Assembly (NCBI GenBank): GCA_963966185.1
Contig: CAWZYM010000395.1
Location: forward strand, 310,001-374,000
Length of the DNA stretch: 64,000 nucleotides
Direction of reading: 5' to 3'
Source of the DNA: Rhabditoides inermis
Taxonomy: Eukaryota > Nematoda > Chromadorea > Rhabditida > Rhabditidae
The notes beneath the pieces are model-generated. The model was not told the origin of the DNA, did no database searches, and saw only the letters and a list, made by a program, of their open reading frames with translations. Within the stretch, counting starts at the first letter, position 1. The number at the start of each line of letters is the position of its first letter. Position numbers and translations under genes: made by a program. Below, piece after piece: positions 12,313-23,186 of the stretch.

Positions 12313-15300
12313 ACTTTTCTCTTTTCCTTTATTTCGCTTGCATTAGTTTATGCCGCCGTCACTCCCCTTTTTTCAGACCTTCTGGAAAAGTCTCGTGTCA
12401 TCAAGCAGGCACCTGGAGAGCGATGCTACCACATCTTCTACCAGCTCTACTCCGAAGGAATCAAGGGACTTCGCGGTGAGTAGACCAGCTGTCATCCAAA
12501 TTCGCGAAGATATTCAGTCTGTGTATAACCAATGTGTTGTTTTGAGAGAAGCTTCTGCTGACCCGTCCTATCAAGGAGTACACGTTCGTCTCGCAGGCCG
12601 AGATCACCATCGACGGAGTGGATGACGCAGAGGAGATGAGACTCACTGATGTACGCATTCCTCTTTATCCATAATCCATTACGCCATGATACCTGCCATG
12701 ACATCATCATTTTCAGGAGGCTTTCGACATCATGAAGTTCTCAGAGCAGGAGAAAGCCGAGCTGTTCAGAATCACCGCCGGTCTCATGCACATGGGAGAG
12801 CTCAAGTTCAAGCAGAGACCGAGGGAGGAGCAGGCAGAGTGCGAGGACCAGAAGGGTATGCATAGAGAGAAGGGGATAGGTAGAAGGACACGTGGTGATT
12901 TCAGAGGGAGATCTGGCTTGCAAGCTGTTCGACGTAAACAACGAGGCGTTTGTGAAGGCTCTGCTCAAGCCCCGTGTCAAGGTCGGCACAGAGTGGGTCA
13001 ACCGCGGACAGAACCTCGAGCAGGTCAGTGCATGCCAAACATCGAACATTTCTCTCATCTCATATTCAGGTCAATTGGTCTCTGGGTGCTCTGGCCAAGG
13101 CGCTCTACGCACGTATGTTCCAGTGGCTGATCAAACGGTGAGTTGGTCCTCCACCACCTCCCTCACTTTCCTTTCAGCTGCAACAAAACCCTGGATGCGC
13201 AGGATCTGTCGAGGGACTTCTTCATCGGAGTCCTCGATATCGCCGGATTCGAGATCTTCGATGTGAATGATACTCTTTTGTGACCTCTTTCATCATATCC
13301 GTTCCAGCTCAACTCGTTCGAGCAGCTGTGGATCAACTTTGTCAACGAGAAGCTCCAGCAGTTCTTTAACCACCACATGTTCGTCCTCGAACAGGAGGCC
13401 AGTTTGCTCTTCCCTCTTCCCCGCCTCCCTCTCATTCTTTTATCTATCCCTCTCTCTAAATCCTTTCTGTTTCAGGAGTACCAGCGTGAGGGCATCAAGT
13501 GGGAGTTCATCGACTTCGGACTCGATCTGCAGGCTTGCATTGAGCTGATCGAGAAGCCTCTCGGAATCATCTCCATGCTCGACGAGGAGTGCATTGTGCC
13601 GAAGGCAACTGACATGACTCTCGCCCAGAAGCTCAACGACCAGCACCTCGGAAAGCACCCCAACTTCCAGAAGGCAAGGCCGCCCAAAGGAAAGCAGGTG
13701 AGAGCGCGTTAAGAAAATATTTTCGTGAATGCAAACATGACAGGCCGAGGCGCACCTCGCTATCGTTCACTACGCGGGCACTGTCCGCTACAACGTGAAG
13801 GCGTGGCTGGAGAAGAACAAGGACCCTCTCAATGACACCGCCGTCACAGTGCTCAAGGCCACCAAGGTACGCTGACTGCTGACCAACTGGTACTCCTGGT
13901 TTGATTGCAGGGCAACCAGCTGATGATGGATCTGTGGGCGGACTACCAGACACAGGAGGACCTGGCGGCTCTGGCCAGTCGTGGCAAGAAAGACAGCACG
14001 CCCGGAAAGAAGAAGGGAAAGAGCGCGTCGTTTGCGACTGTGTCCATGCTGTACAGGGAGTCTCTCAACAATCTAATGGCTATGCTCCACCAGACCCACC
14101 CCCACTTCATCCGTTGCATCATCCCCAACGAGAAGAAGCAGGCTGGTGAGTGATAACAAGAAGTGTGATAGAGACGTACTATCTTAATTAGGTCTGATCG
14201 ACGCAACTCTGGTGCTGAACCAGCTGACTTGCAACGGAGTGCTGGAGGGTATCCGTATCTGCAGGAAGGGTTTCCCCAACCGACTCTCCTACGCCGACTT
14301 CAAGCAGAGGTACACTGCTAACTCAATCCCCGTGTTATCCTTCTTCTTAATTTCTCCCCTGCTATCCTCCATTACTTGTCCATTTTAGACTAATACCATC
14401 TATATTGCTCGAAGGGAGATTACTGTAACATTTATTATACTAACAATCCGATTTCGCATGTCATGAGTGCACAGGTACGGTATCCTGGCACCGGACGAGG
14501 CAGCTCTGCCGGATATGATGAAGGCCGGAGAGAAGATGTGCGCGCGACTCGTCAAAGAGAACAAGCTGACTGTGGATGAGTACCGCACCGGCACAACCAA
14601 GGTGGATAGGGAGTAGTGACAGCATGGTTCGGTGTGCATGCTTCCTTCCACTCACATCGCTGCTCTCACAACCCCGCATCCGTCGCTCATCCTTACAGGT
14701 ACGCTGTGCTGGCGGCAGACGCGGCCAAGACCGCCGCCAACGATAACGAGGCGGGCAAGGGCATCTGCGAGCGACTCGTCAAGAACGGACAGCTCAAGCC
14801 AGAGGAGTTCCAGTGCGGAACCACCAAGGTCATAACGATTCCCTCTCAGTTAAAATAACGCCGCCTCTGTTCGTAGCTGGGCCTTTCTCCGCTCCATCTG
14901 TCACTTACCCTGTTTGTTCAGGTGTTCTTCAAGGCTGGAGTGCTCGCTCACCTTGAAGAGCTCCGCGACGAGGCTCTCTCCGTTATCATTCTCAAGGTAT
15001 CGCATTTGACAATCAAATTATCATTTAAAAAACATCGTATTCAGTTCCAATGCGCAATCCGCGCCTGCCTGGCTCTGCGTGATGCGAAGAGGAGGAAGGA
15101 ACAGCGGTGAGTATTTACTCTCCACTCCCTTTTACATACTCTCTTTCAGTGTCGGTCTCCTCATCGTTCAGCGCAATGTGCGTGCGTGGTGCAAGCTGCG
15201 CACCTGGCAGTGGTTCAAGCTGTACGGAAAGGTGAAGCCGATGATCAAGGGAAACAAGAAGGACGAGGAGCACGAGGCGCTTGAGAAGAAGTTCGCGGAG

Positions 15301-18300
15301 CTGCAGGAGGCGCATGCCAAGGAAGAGAGGAACAGGAAGGACCTCGAGGCCGAGAACTCCCGGCTGCAGGTTAGACATTTGATGGGATGATAGTCAATCA
15401 GGGTTAACAATTATCATTCAGGCTGAGAAGGCGGCTATGCTGTTGTCTCTGGAGCAGGAGCGTGACAACACTGCAGAGGGCGAGGAGAGGAGCGCCAAGT
15501 TGCTCGCCATGAAGGCCGACCTCGAAAAGCAGAACGCTGACCTCAACGATCAGCTGGCCGATCAGGAAGACAAGTACAACGCCCTCTCGAAAGCGAAGAA
15601 GAAAGGAGACTCTGACAACGAGGCGCTCAAGAAGAACGTGGGAGAGCTTGAGGGCACCATCAAGAAGCAGGAGACGGAGAAGCAAAACAAGGACCATCAG
15701 ATCAGGAGCCTCCAGGACGAGATCGGATCGCAGGACGAGGTGATCGGCAAGCTGAACAAGGAGAAGAAGCAGCAGGAGGAGGTGAACAGGAAGTTGCTCG
15801 AAGACATCCAGGCAGAGGAGGACAAGGCCAACCATCTCAACAAGATCAAGAACAAGGTGGGAAGAAGGTAGAATTGGAAATATACGAGGGTTCGTTTTTA
15901 GCTCGAGTCGACTCTGGACGAGATGGAGGACAACCTGGAGAGAGAGAGGCGCGCCCGCCAGGATATGGAGAAGCAAAAGAGAAAGGCAAGTACAATAGGG
16001 TAGAGACAAGTATTAATTATATCTTTCAGGTGGAGGGTGAGCTGAAGATCGCCCAGGAGTCGATTGAGGAGCTCAACCGCATTCGCCACGACGCCGAGAA
16101 CCTGTGCAAGAAGTGAGTTCAATACATGTCCACAAGTCATCATGTTTGACTTGCAGGAAGGACGCAGAGATACACTCTCTCATCGCCCGCATCGAGGACG
16201 AGCAGTCGCTGGTGGCCAAGCTTCAGAGGCAAATCAAAGAGCTGCTCGCCCGCATACAGGAGCTGGAGGAGGAGCTGGAGGCCGAGAGGAACGCCCGCAG
16301 CAAGGCAGAGAAGGCACGTTCCGAGATGCAGAACGAGCTGGAGGAGCTGGGAGACCGCCTCGACGAGGCCGGCGGAGCCACTCAGGCACAGATGGAGCTC
16401 AACAAGAAGAGGGAGGCCGAGCTGGCCAAGCTGCGTCGGGACCTCGAGGAGACCGGACTCCAGCAGGAGACTGCCATGGCAGCGCTCCGCAAGAAGCACA
16501 ACGACGCTGTCGCCGAGCTCTCCGACCAACTCGACACCATCCAGAAGCATCGCGCCAAGCTCGAGAAGGACAAGGCGGCCATTCAGAGGGAGTTGGAGGA
16601 CGCCCAGAACGCGGCTGACATGGAGAGCAAGCAGCGACAGGGAGCCGACCGCATGGCCAAGCAGCTCGAAGTAAGTCCTTCATATATGCATGCGTATTGC
16701 GTAATCCTAAATTCTCCTTTTAGGCGCAGCTGACGGAAATGACGCTCAAGTGCGACGAGGCGCAACGTCACGCGCAGGAGATCCAGCAGCAGAGGCACAA
16801 GTTGCAGGCCGACAACAGTGAGCTCAACAGACAGCTCGAGGACGCCGAGACACAACTGGCTGCCATCAACAGGATCAAGCAGCAGCTGTCTGCCCAGCTC
16901 GAGGAAATGCGCCGCCAGTTGGAGCAGGAGACGCGCGACAGGTGAGCGTGAGGAAATAGTAATAGAAAGAGAGAATTGTCTAACCATCTTCTTGCAGGCA
17001 GCAGCTCGCCGCGCAGGCCTCTTCCTACCAGCTCGAGTGCCAGCAGCTTCGCGAGTCGCTCGACGAGGAGCAAGACGCCAAGACCGAGCTACAGAGGCTC
17101 ATCTCCAAGGCCAACGCCGAGACTGCTCAGTGGAGGGCTCGCTTCGAAGGAGAGGGCATGACTCGCGCCGAGGAACTCGAGGAGGCCCGCAGACGACTCA
17201 CCAGCAAGGTGGCAGAGGTTCAGGAGCAGCTCGAGGCCGCCAACCAGAAGTGCGGTCAGCTGGAGAAGCAGAGGCAGCGTCTGACGCAGGAGTTGGAGGA
17301 CGCGCAGGTGGACGCCGACAGGGCGCACTCGCACGCCTCCTCCCTCGAGAAGAAGCAGAAGGGATTCGACAAGGTGGTCGACGAGTGGAAGCGCAAGTGC
17401 GAGAACCTCGTCACCGAGCTGGACGCCGCCCAGAGGGACACTCGACAGGCAAGCACCGAGGCATTCCGTCTCCGACAGCAGATCGAAGAGGCTGGGGAGA
17501 CTGTGGACGCGGTGCGCAGGGAGAACAAGGCGCTGCAGCAAGAGCTCAAGGACATCGCCGACCAGCTGGGAGAGGGCGGACGGTCGGTGCACGACCTGCA
17601 GAAAAGCAGGAGGAGGCTGGAGCTGGAGAAGGAGGAGCTCCAGCAGGCACTCGACGACGCCGAGGCTGCCCTCGAGGGAGAGGAGGCCAAGGTCAGTCGA
17701 GATATTTGTGTTCAGTTTAAAATTTATTTCAAACATGAAAATTACATACTGTGGACTTGCAGAGAGTTTCTATAGCAAACATTTGGGTTCGTAAATGGGC
17801 GGGGCCAAGATAACCTACCGTAGTTTGCTAAACAAACACGACAACAGAGACCCGCCTCGAGGGCAAACCAAGCGAATTGACACTTAACATATATTTTAAA
17901 GGTGCTGCGCGCACAGGTCGAGATCAGCCAGATCCGATCGGAAATCGAGAAGCGTCTGCAGGAGAAGGAGGAGGAGTTCGAGAACACCCGCAAGAACCAC
18001 ATGCGCGCCATGGAAAGCATGCAGGTGAGAGAGTTGACCTTCCTCATTCACACCCATTTTCTTCCTTGTAGGCGTCGCTCGAGACGGAGACCCGCGGACG
18101 CGCAGAGCTGCTGCGCACCAAGAAGAAGCTGGAGAGCGACATCAACGACCTCGAAATCGGACTCGACCACTCGAACAAGGCCAACGTGGACGCGCAGAAG
18201 ACGATCAAGAGACACCAGGACGCGATCCGCGACCTGCAGCAGCAGATCGACGAGGAGGGCAGGCACAGGGAGGAGCTGCGCGACTCGCTCGCCATCGCAG

Positions 18301-19537
18301 AGCGACGCGCCACCCACCTGCAGCAGGAGAAGGAGGATCTAGCCACCGCATACGAGCAGGCAGAGCGCGTGCGCCGTCAGCTGGAGCTAGAGTCGGTCGA
18401 CATCAAGGACACCATCTCCGCTCTCTCCAACAGCAACGCCTCCCTCTCGGCCGTGAAGAGGAAGCTCGAGGGAGACCTGCAGCAGATGCAGTCCGAGGTC
18501 GAGGAGGCTCTCGGAGAGCTCAAGGCTGCCGACGAGCGTTCCAAGAAGGCCGGACTCGATGCCGCGCGGTGAGTCACTCTTCATTCGTTTATCTCAATGA
18601 TCCTTCATCTTTATCTTACACACATGTTTCAGTCTTTCGGAGGAGCTTCGTGCAGAGCAGGAGCACTCGAACCACCTGGAGAGGACGAAGAAGGGCTTGG
18701 AGCAGCAAGCCAAGGACATGCAGGCACGACTCGACGAGGCAGAGGCACAGACGCTCAAGGGAGGAAAGCGCATGATCGCCAAGCTGGATGCGCGGTGAGT
18801 GGGAAGAGCGAGGAATAGATAAGTATATTACATGGTTTCAGTTGCCGCGAGCTGGAGTCTGAGATGGCAGAGGAGCTGCGACGACACGGAGAGACCGCCA
18901 AGCAGATGAGGAACAAAGACCGCCGCTGCAGAGAGCTCCAGTTCCAGGTACAGTGCATGTAGAAACACTCATACATAGTGTGGTGATGTAGCTAGGTGAA
19001 GAACATTCAATGTTTAGAAATGTAAAAGTCGGTACGCATATGTACGGTACTGGATGAATACGAATATGGAATCAACCAACCGAAACAGTTCATTTTTCAT
19101 AACAGGTTGACGAGGACAAAAAGGCTTCGGAGCGCATGTACGAGTTGATCGAGAAGCTGCAGGGCAAGATCAAGACCTACAAGAGACAACTCGAGGAGGC
19201 GGTGAGTGGTGGAGAGAAAGAGGGCTCGGATGATTGCGTTGCATTGCAGGAGGCGCTGGCGCAGTCGAACCTCACCAAGTACCGACAGCTGCAGCACCAG
19301 CTGGAGGACGCAGAGGAGCGCGCCGACTCGGCAGAAAACTCGCTCGCCAAGATGCGCGCCAAGAACCGCGGACTCGCCGCCGGAGGAGGCTCCTTCGCCC
19401 GCGGACTGTCCCATTCGGTATGCATGTGAGAGAGGGCGAGAGAATACCCGTGTTTTCAGATGTCCACGACGGGGATGCTGGGCCTTCGCGGCTCTCGATC
19501 CCGCATCCTCGACCTAGACGACACTGTCGAGGAGTAA
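10888..19537 (+). CDS. Muscle myosin heavy chain (class II), complete
   Basis: Actin-activated ATPase motor of the thick filament. It starts [18 protein letters not shown] at 10888, very like nematode UNC-54. The motor shows the SH3-like N-terminus ([14 protein letters not shown]), the P-loop [13 protein letters not shown] (about 11905), switch [16 protein letters not shown], switch [19 protein letters not shown], a Lys/Gly-rich loop 2 ([14 protein letters not shown]), the actin-binding [13 protein letters not shown] and the SH1 helix [20 protein letters not shown]. Two alternative converter exons follow, then [20 protein letters not shown], a lever region ([21 protein letters not shown]) and a roughly 1,100-residue heptad coiled-coil rod to the stop at 19535-19537. 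The tailpiece is Gly/Ser-rich and ends [14 protein letters not shown]. Total length is near 1,950 residues, usual for the family. Features of UNC-54, MYO-3 and pharyngeal types are mixed, so no orthologue is assigned. About 25 exons; no disabling lesion. Confidence 0.97.
11099..11170 (-). mobile_element. tRNA-derived SINE-like fragment in myosin intron 1
   Basis: On the minus strand, a perfect pol III B box (GGTTCGAGTCC, 11107-11117) lies about 34 bp after an A-box-like TAGCCATGTGG (11151-11161), the spacing of a tRNA gene. The T stem has two mismatches and no 7-bp acceptor stem forms, so this is a decayed tRNA-like sequence rather than a functional tRNA gene. It lies antisense in the intron at 10942-11259. 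Confidence 0.5.
12019..12070 (+). repeat. 26-bp tandem duplication of a splice acceptor
   Basis: Copies at 12019-12044 and 12045-12070 differ at one base. Each contains TTTTATAG followed by GACCAA, so the 3' splice site is present twice (exon start at 12039 or 12065). Only the downstream acceptor keeps the myosin frame (T-T-K-K-K-K-G-D before the conserved [20 protein letters not shown]). Confidence 0.85.
12267..12307 (+). repeat. (CT)n microsatellite in myosin intron
   Basis: Pyrimidine dinucleotide run on the sense strand of the intron that interrupts the codons after GGDIEH. Confidence 0.85.
14475..14601 (+). other. Myosin alternative converter exon A
   Basis: A 127-nt exon bounded by ACAG before it and AAG|GTGGAT after it. 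It begins with the last base of the split Arg codon and encodes (R)[15 protein letters not shown], then [16 protein letters not shown] and [10 protein letters not shown], 43 residues counting the split Arg. It lies between the SH1-helix exon (ends ...YADFKQ) and VFFKAGVL, the position of the converter domain. It shares phase and both end motifs with exon B. Confidence 0.85.
14699..14828 (+). other. Myosin alternative converter exon B
   Basis: A 130-nt exon bounded by TTACAG before it and AAG|GTCATA after it, encoding (R)[17 protein letters not shown], then [15 protein letters not shown] and [11 protein letters not shown], 44 residues. It matches exon A at RY, LA, D, A, AG, C, RLVK, L, E and GTTK, so the pair is a tandem exon duplication. 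The lengths differ by exactly 3 nt. Splicing A directly to B would read GTA CGC TGT and reach TAA about 16 codons later. Confidence 0.85.
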
Positions 19538-19829
19538 CTAAAACAATGCTCCTTCCCTATCCCCTCTCCCCTTCTATCGCTTCCCTTTCCGTCCCGTCTG
19601 CGACAGTCGGAGTGTCGCAGGCGGCGGCCGCCCGTCTATCAACCTCTCCCTACCCAATATTCCATGTCTATTCTAGGTCAACTGATCTAGAGACCACTGC
19701 GTATTCACTTATTCAATGAATACTAACACCTTTTCAAGTCTGCGTTTTATTACTTACATTTGATCACACTCGAATATCCATATCGTCATACAGTCATATC
19801 GTCATTATACCGTTCATTATACTATGAGA

Positions 19830-19835
19830 AATAAA
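19830..19835 (+). terminator. Polyadenylation signal of the myosin gene
   Basis: AATAAA about 290 bp after the stop codon. Confidence 0.5.
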
Positions 19836-19984
19836 TTTCTAACTTTTTAAAGTGCATTGTGTTATAAACCAGTCAAATTGTTAGTTCAATACAAATTTAC
19901 ACAGCAGCGAGTATAGCATTTTGCATGTACATGAAATCAGTGAGTGAGGTCGACGATTAAGGCGGTTTTAAGAGTGGAATGTTT

Positions 19985-20298
19985 TTAAAGGGAGTGTACA
20001 CTCTGAATTTCGAAGTTGAGTTAGCATCGGGATGTGAACATATGTTGAAAATGATGTACTTTTGTCAATACAACTATGTGTCGGAGATACCTATAAGTCG
20101 GTGAAAAATTCTGTTAAACATTGAAAATTGGCACCAATTGGCACCAATTTCTGCAATTTGATACATTTTGCGCTCAATTTTCAACTTGCAGACATTTTCA
20201 GCAAATAGTTGTATTGACAAAACTGAGTCGTTTTCATCATATTTTCACATCCCGATGCAAAAAAAAAATTCGGAATTCAGAGTGTACACTTCCTTTAA
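19985..20298. mobile_element. Palindromic TTAA-flanked MITE (314 bp)
   Basis: TTAA sits at both outer ends (19985-19988 and 20295-20298). The ends are inverted copies: AGGGAGTGTACACTCTGAAT at the left against AGGAAGTGTACACTCTGAAT read from the right. Inner segments are inverted too (GCATCGGGATGTGAA, and TTTTGTCAATACAACTAT at about 20062 and 20205), so the element can fold into one long hairpin. There is no coding capacity. TTAA target duplication suggests mobilisation by a piggyBac-like transposase. It lies 30 bp downstream of the stop codon of the coiled-coil gene. Confidence 0.85.
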
Positions 20299-20327
20299 GT
20301 GTTGTATTGTTGCTTGTTGGTGTAGGG

Positions 20328-22381
20328 CTAGAAGGGCTGATCGGCGCCGGTGCGCTCCTTTCTGCGCTGCATCCTCTCCTGGACGCGCTCTCGGATCTCC
20401 CTGCGCGGCGCTCCACTCGCTCCACGCGGCTCATCCATCGGCTCCTCCACTGTGTACCTACACCACACTCATCACTCCCTTCCCTCCCCTTCTCACGCAC
20501 CTCTCCCTGTTCCTATCGGGCGGATAGTAGCTGTACGAGTCTCCGGGCCGGTACAGAGATTCGGCGGCAGCGTCCTCTCCCAGACCAGATATCAGGTTGT
20601 TCTCCATGATGAAGTTGCGAGTGTCTACAGAGTAGCCAGCCATCGACGGAGGACATCGGAACTGGCGCTCGAACGTGTGCGTAACCTAAAAATGCATAAT
20701 AAAAACAAATCAATAAACAATATCGCTTGGAGCACTCACTCTCTGCGTCATCACAGGAGGGCGGTCGTGCTCCCTCTCCTTGTCCCTGTTCCTCTCCCTG
20801 TCCCTGTCACCAATGGGACTGCGGTGGTTGCGCGGACGCCTGCAAAAGCACTGTTGTTGCTATGAGGGGATATCATTGGCGTACTCAGGGGTCGGATCCA
20901 TCCAGTCCCTTTGCTCGCGACGGCGTCCGTCCATACGGGGAGGGGAGAACTGATCCTCGGCCAGACTCTCCAAACCACTCATCCCAACATCTCTCTCCTC
21001 TCGATCGTACGCCAGAGCATCCCACACGCTCTGCCGGAAAAGCGGATCCACCGTCATACGCCTAAAGGTACTCGTTCATTATTCGTCCCCCAACTGGTCG
21101 TTACATAATACATAATGCATTCTAACCTGTTGAGAGCGGGCAGATGGCGAGGTTCGATGCGGCGGGGCATGTCGTCGTCTAGCTGTTCGCGTGCCCGGCC
21201 TACTTCTGGAGACACCTCCCTCACAGTCGGCCGGCTCTTCTTCCTCTCCTCCTCCGAGTATCCATCTCTGCCCGCCCGCGGCCGACCCTCCCCTCGATCA
21301 CCCATCGAATCCTTGCGCACCAGATCTAAAAAAAACCCATCATAACAATTCAAATTCGTGTCCACACTCACCAGTGATGATCTCCATCATCTTCTTCATC
21401 TGCTCGTCCCTCTCCCTGTCCTTGACCGCGTCCTTTTCCTTGTCGGTTGCCCACTGCGTTTTCAAGTCTGCCATCTCCTTGCGAAACAGATCCAGCGACG
21501 CTCCCACCTCGCGCACCACAGCATTCGCCGTCTCCAGCTAGAATAACTCAACATGAGATGAGACAAACATTTGGGGGAATGAACTAACGGCCTTGTCATC
21601 GTCGGAGAGGTAGTCGCGTGGCACTGGCGGGGCTGCGTTCTCCTTGCCCTCTCCCCCGACATGAGCCTGTCTCTGCTGCTTCACACTCTCCATCATGTTG
21701 TTCTGCATCATCTTTTTCGCCAACCCTCCTTGTTTCTGCTTCTCTAGCCGAGAGGTTCCCTGTCAAAGTATTTGATATAGTTCAGACATATAAAATGACG
21801 CCACACAAACCTCAACAGTCTGCGAGACGTTGACAGTTTTTCCAAAGACGATGGTCTTGGGCTTCAGTGCTGGTCGATCGGCACGTACCTTGAGAGACCT
21901 CGCTAGAGTCGATGACTGCTCCACCGGAGACGCCTTCATCAAACACCTACTAGCTCACAATACACCATCGCTTACCTTGTCGGTAGGTTTCTCAGCGGCT
22001 CTCACTGGCTGTGTGGTAGTTGCGGAGAGAATCGACTTGCGTGGTGCAGGCTGTGGCACGAGCACTCTGCAGCGCCAGAAGTATACATCCCCCTTTTCCA
22101 CCACATATCCCTTCTCACTCACCGTCGGGTATTATCAAGAGGCGACTGCTTGTGGTGTTCGAGCGGGGACGCGAAGCGCACTTCGCTAACCTGAGGCCTC
22201 TTCTCTCCCAATGCCCGGATCACTTGCGGAGTGGTATCGACAGCAGCAGATACGGCCGGCGATCCCGCAGGTACACGAGGATCACAGTCTGCAACCTGAG
22301 AATATTACCATCCACCGGACACTGTCACTCACAGAACTCAGGAGGGGCGTACGAGACTAGCGAGACGAGCTCCCCATTCAT
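20328..22381 (-). CDS. Coiled-coil protein with KEN box, second gene of cdc-25 operon (unrecognised)
   Basis: The start at 22381 (MNGELVSLVSYAPPEF) follows a TTCAG acceptor by 7 bp. The N-terminal half is low-complexity. It holds PKTIVFGKTVNVSQTVE, where KTIVF fits an RVxF-type PP1 docking motif, and GKENAAPPVP, a KEN box. A Lys/Glu/Met-rich coiled coil follows (ANAVVREVGASLDLFRKEM, then MKKMMEIITDLVRKDSMGD, about 21330-21540). After it comes an Arg/Pro/Glu-rich region, and the C-terminal exons contain CPPSMAGYSVDTRNFIMEN and SYSYYPPDRNRE, ending RRKERTGADQPF at 20330. Length is roughly 480-500 residues. I do not recognise the family. The cdc-25 poly(A) signal lies only about 260 bp upstream on the same strand, and the KEN box suggests cell-cycle-regulated turnover. 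A centrosome, spindle or phosphatase-scaffold role would fit but is inference. Confidence 0.6.
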
Positions 22382-22639
22382 AGAACACCTGAACACATAA
22401 AAATGGCGATCGGCGGAAGTTTATAACAAAAACAGCGCGTGACACATAAATAATGAATATCGATAATCATGATTTTCAGAAAACACGCACATCGTCAGCG
22501 TCAATAAAAGCGCAACAAACCGCATGGACCATTTGCCAGTCCCAGATACTATCAACTACTTCACAAAACAACAGTACACAGGTGGAACAATAACCACAAC
22601 AAATAAAAGTACAAAAAAGTACAATATGTGAATGACAGC

Positions 22640-22645
22640 TTTATT
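22640..22645 (-). terminator. Polyadenylation signal of cdc-25
   Basis: AATAAA on the minus strand, about 545 bp after the stop at 23187, implying a long 3' UTR (about 22620-23186). Confidence 0.55.
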
Positions 22646-22900
22646 GCATTCTGTATAGTTGACATATTCAATTACAGAGAGACAAACGCGGTAAAATGAC
22701 AACAAGCTGAGTCTGTTCACACCATGCGATCAGGGGTAAGTTGAATATCCTAATGCGAATCGCGTAACGAGTAGGGGGTGTTGAGAAAGCGGGTGTGTGA
22801 GCAGGTACGAATCTACTCAAGACTGAATCAATGGGACATCAAAGGAGGCAAATTCAGCACACCAAGTCAGTAGGCATAAACCTAGTAGCTACACTACTCA

Positions 22901-22908
22901 TATTTACA
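22901..22908 (-). promoter_or_regulatory. Possible PUF-protein binding site in the cdc-25 3' UTR
   Basis: The minus-strand transcript reads UGUAAAUA here, the Pumilio/PUF-8 type eight-base consensus. Only one clear copy was seen. In nematode germlines PUF proteins repress cell-cycle mRNAs through such sites. Confidence 0.35.
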
Positions 22909-23186
22909 GTAAGGGTAAGGGGTGAGTGAACAATCTGAGATATTACGCACATTCAATGGCCAGCAGTTAGAGAGAGAGCATCTTGTGGTAGTGTACTATC
23001 GTAAACCCGAGGCAGACCTGCCTAGTGAAAGCCAAAAAAAAACATAGAGAGAGGAAATGAATACACAGGCGAGTAGAATCCTATTGAAGAAAGGAGTACA
23101 CACAATGGGAGAAAGGGGAAACTATTCACAACCGGGAAGAATGCATGGCTAAACCTCATCGAGGACAAATCGAGTCGTAGTTTTGT

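Noticed and set aside
14475..14828. Both converter exons used in the same mRNA
   Set aside because: Joining 14601 to 14699 shifts the frame to an early stop and would duplicate a structural unit that occurs once in every known myosin.
16818..17720. 300-residue plus-strand open frame
   Set aside because: Off-frame reading of the myosin rod exons; Arg/Gly/Ala-rich, typical of shifted coiled-coil codons.
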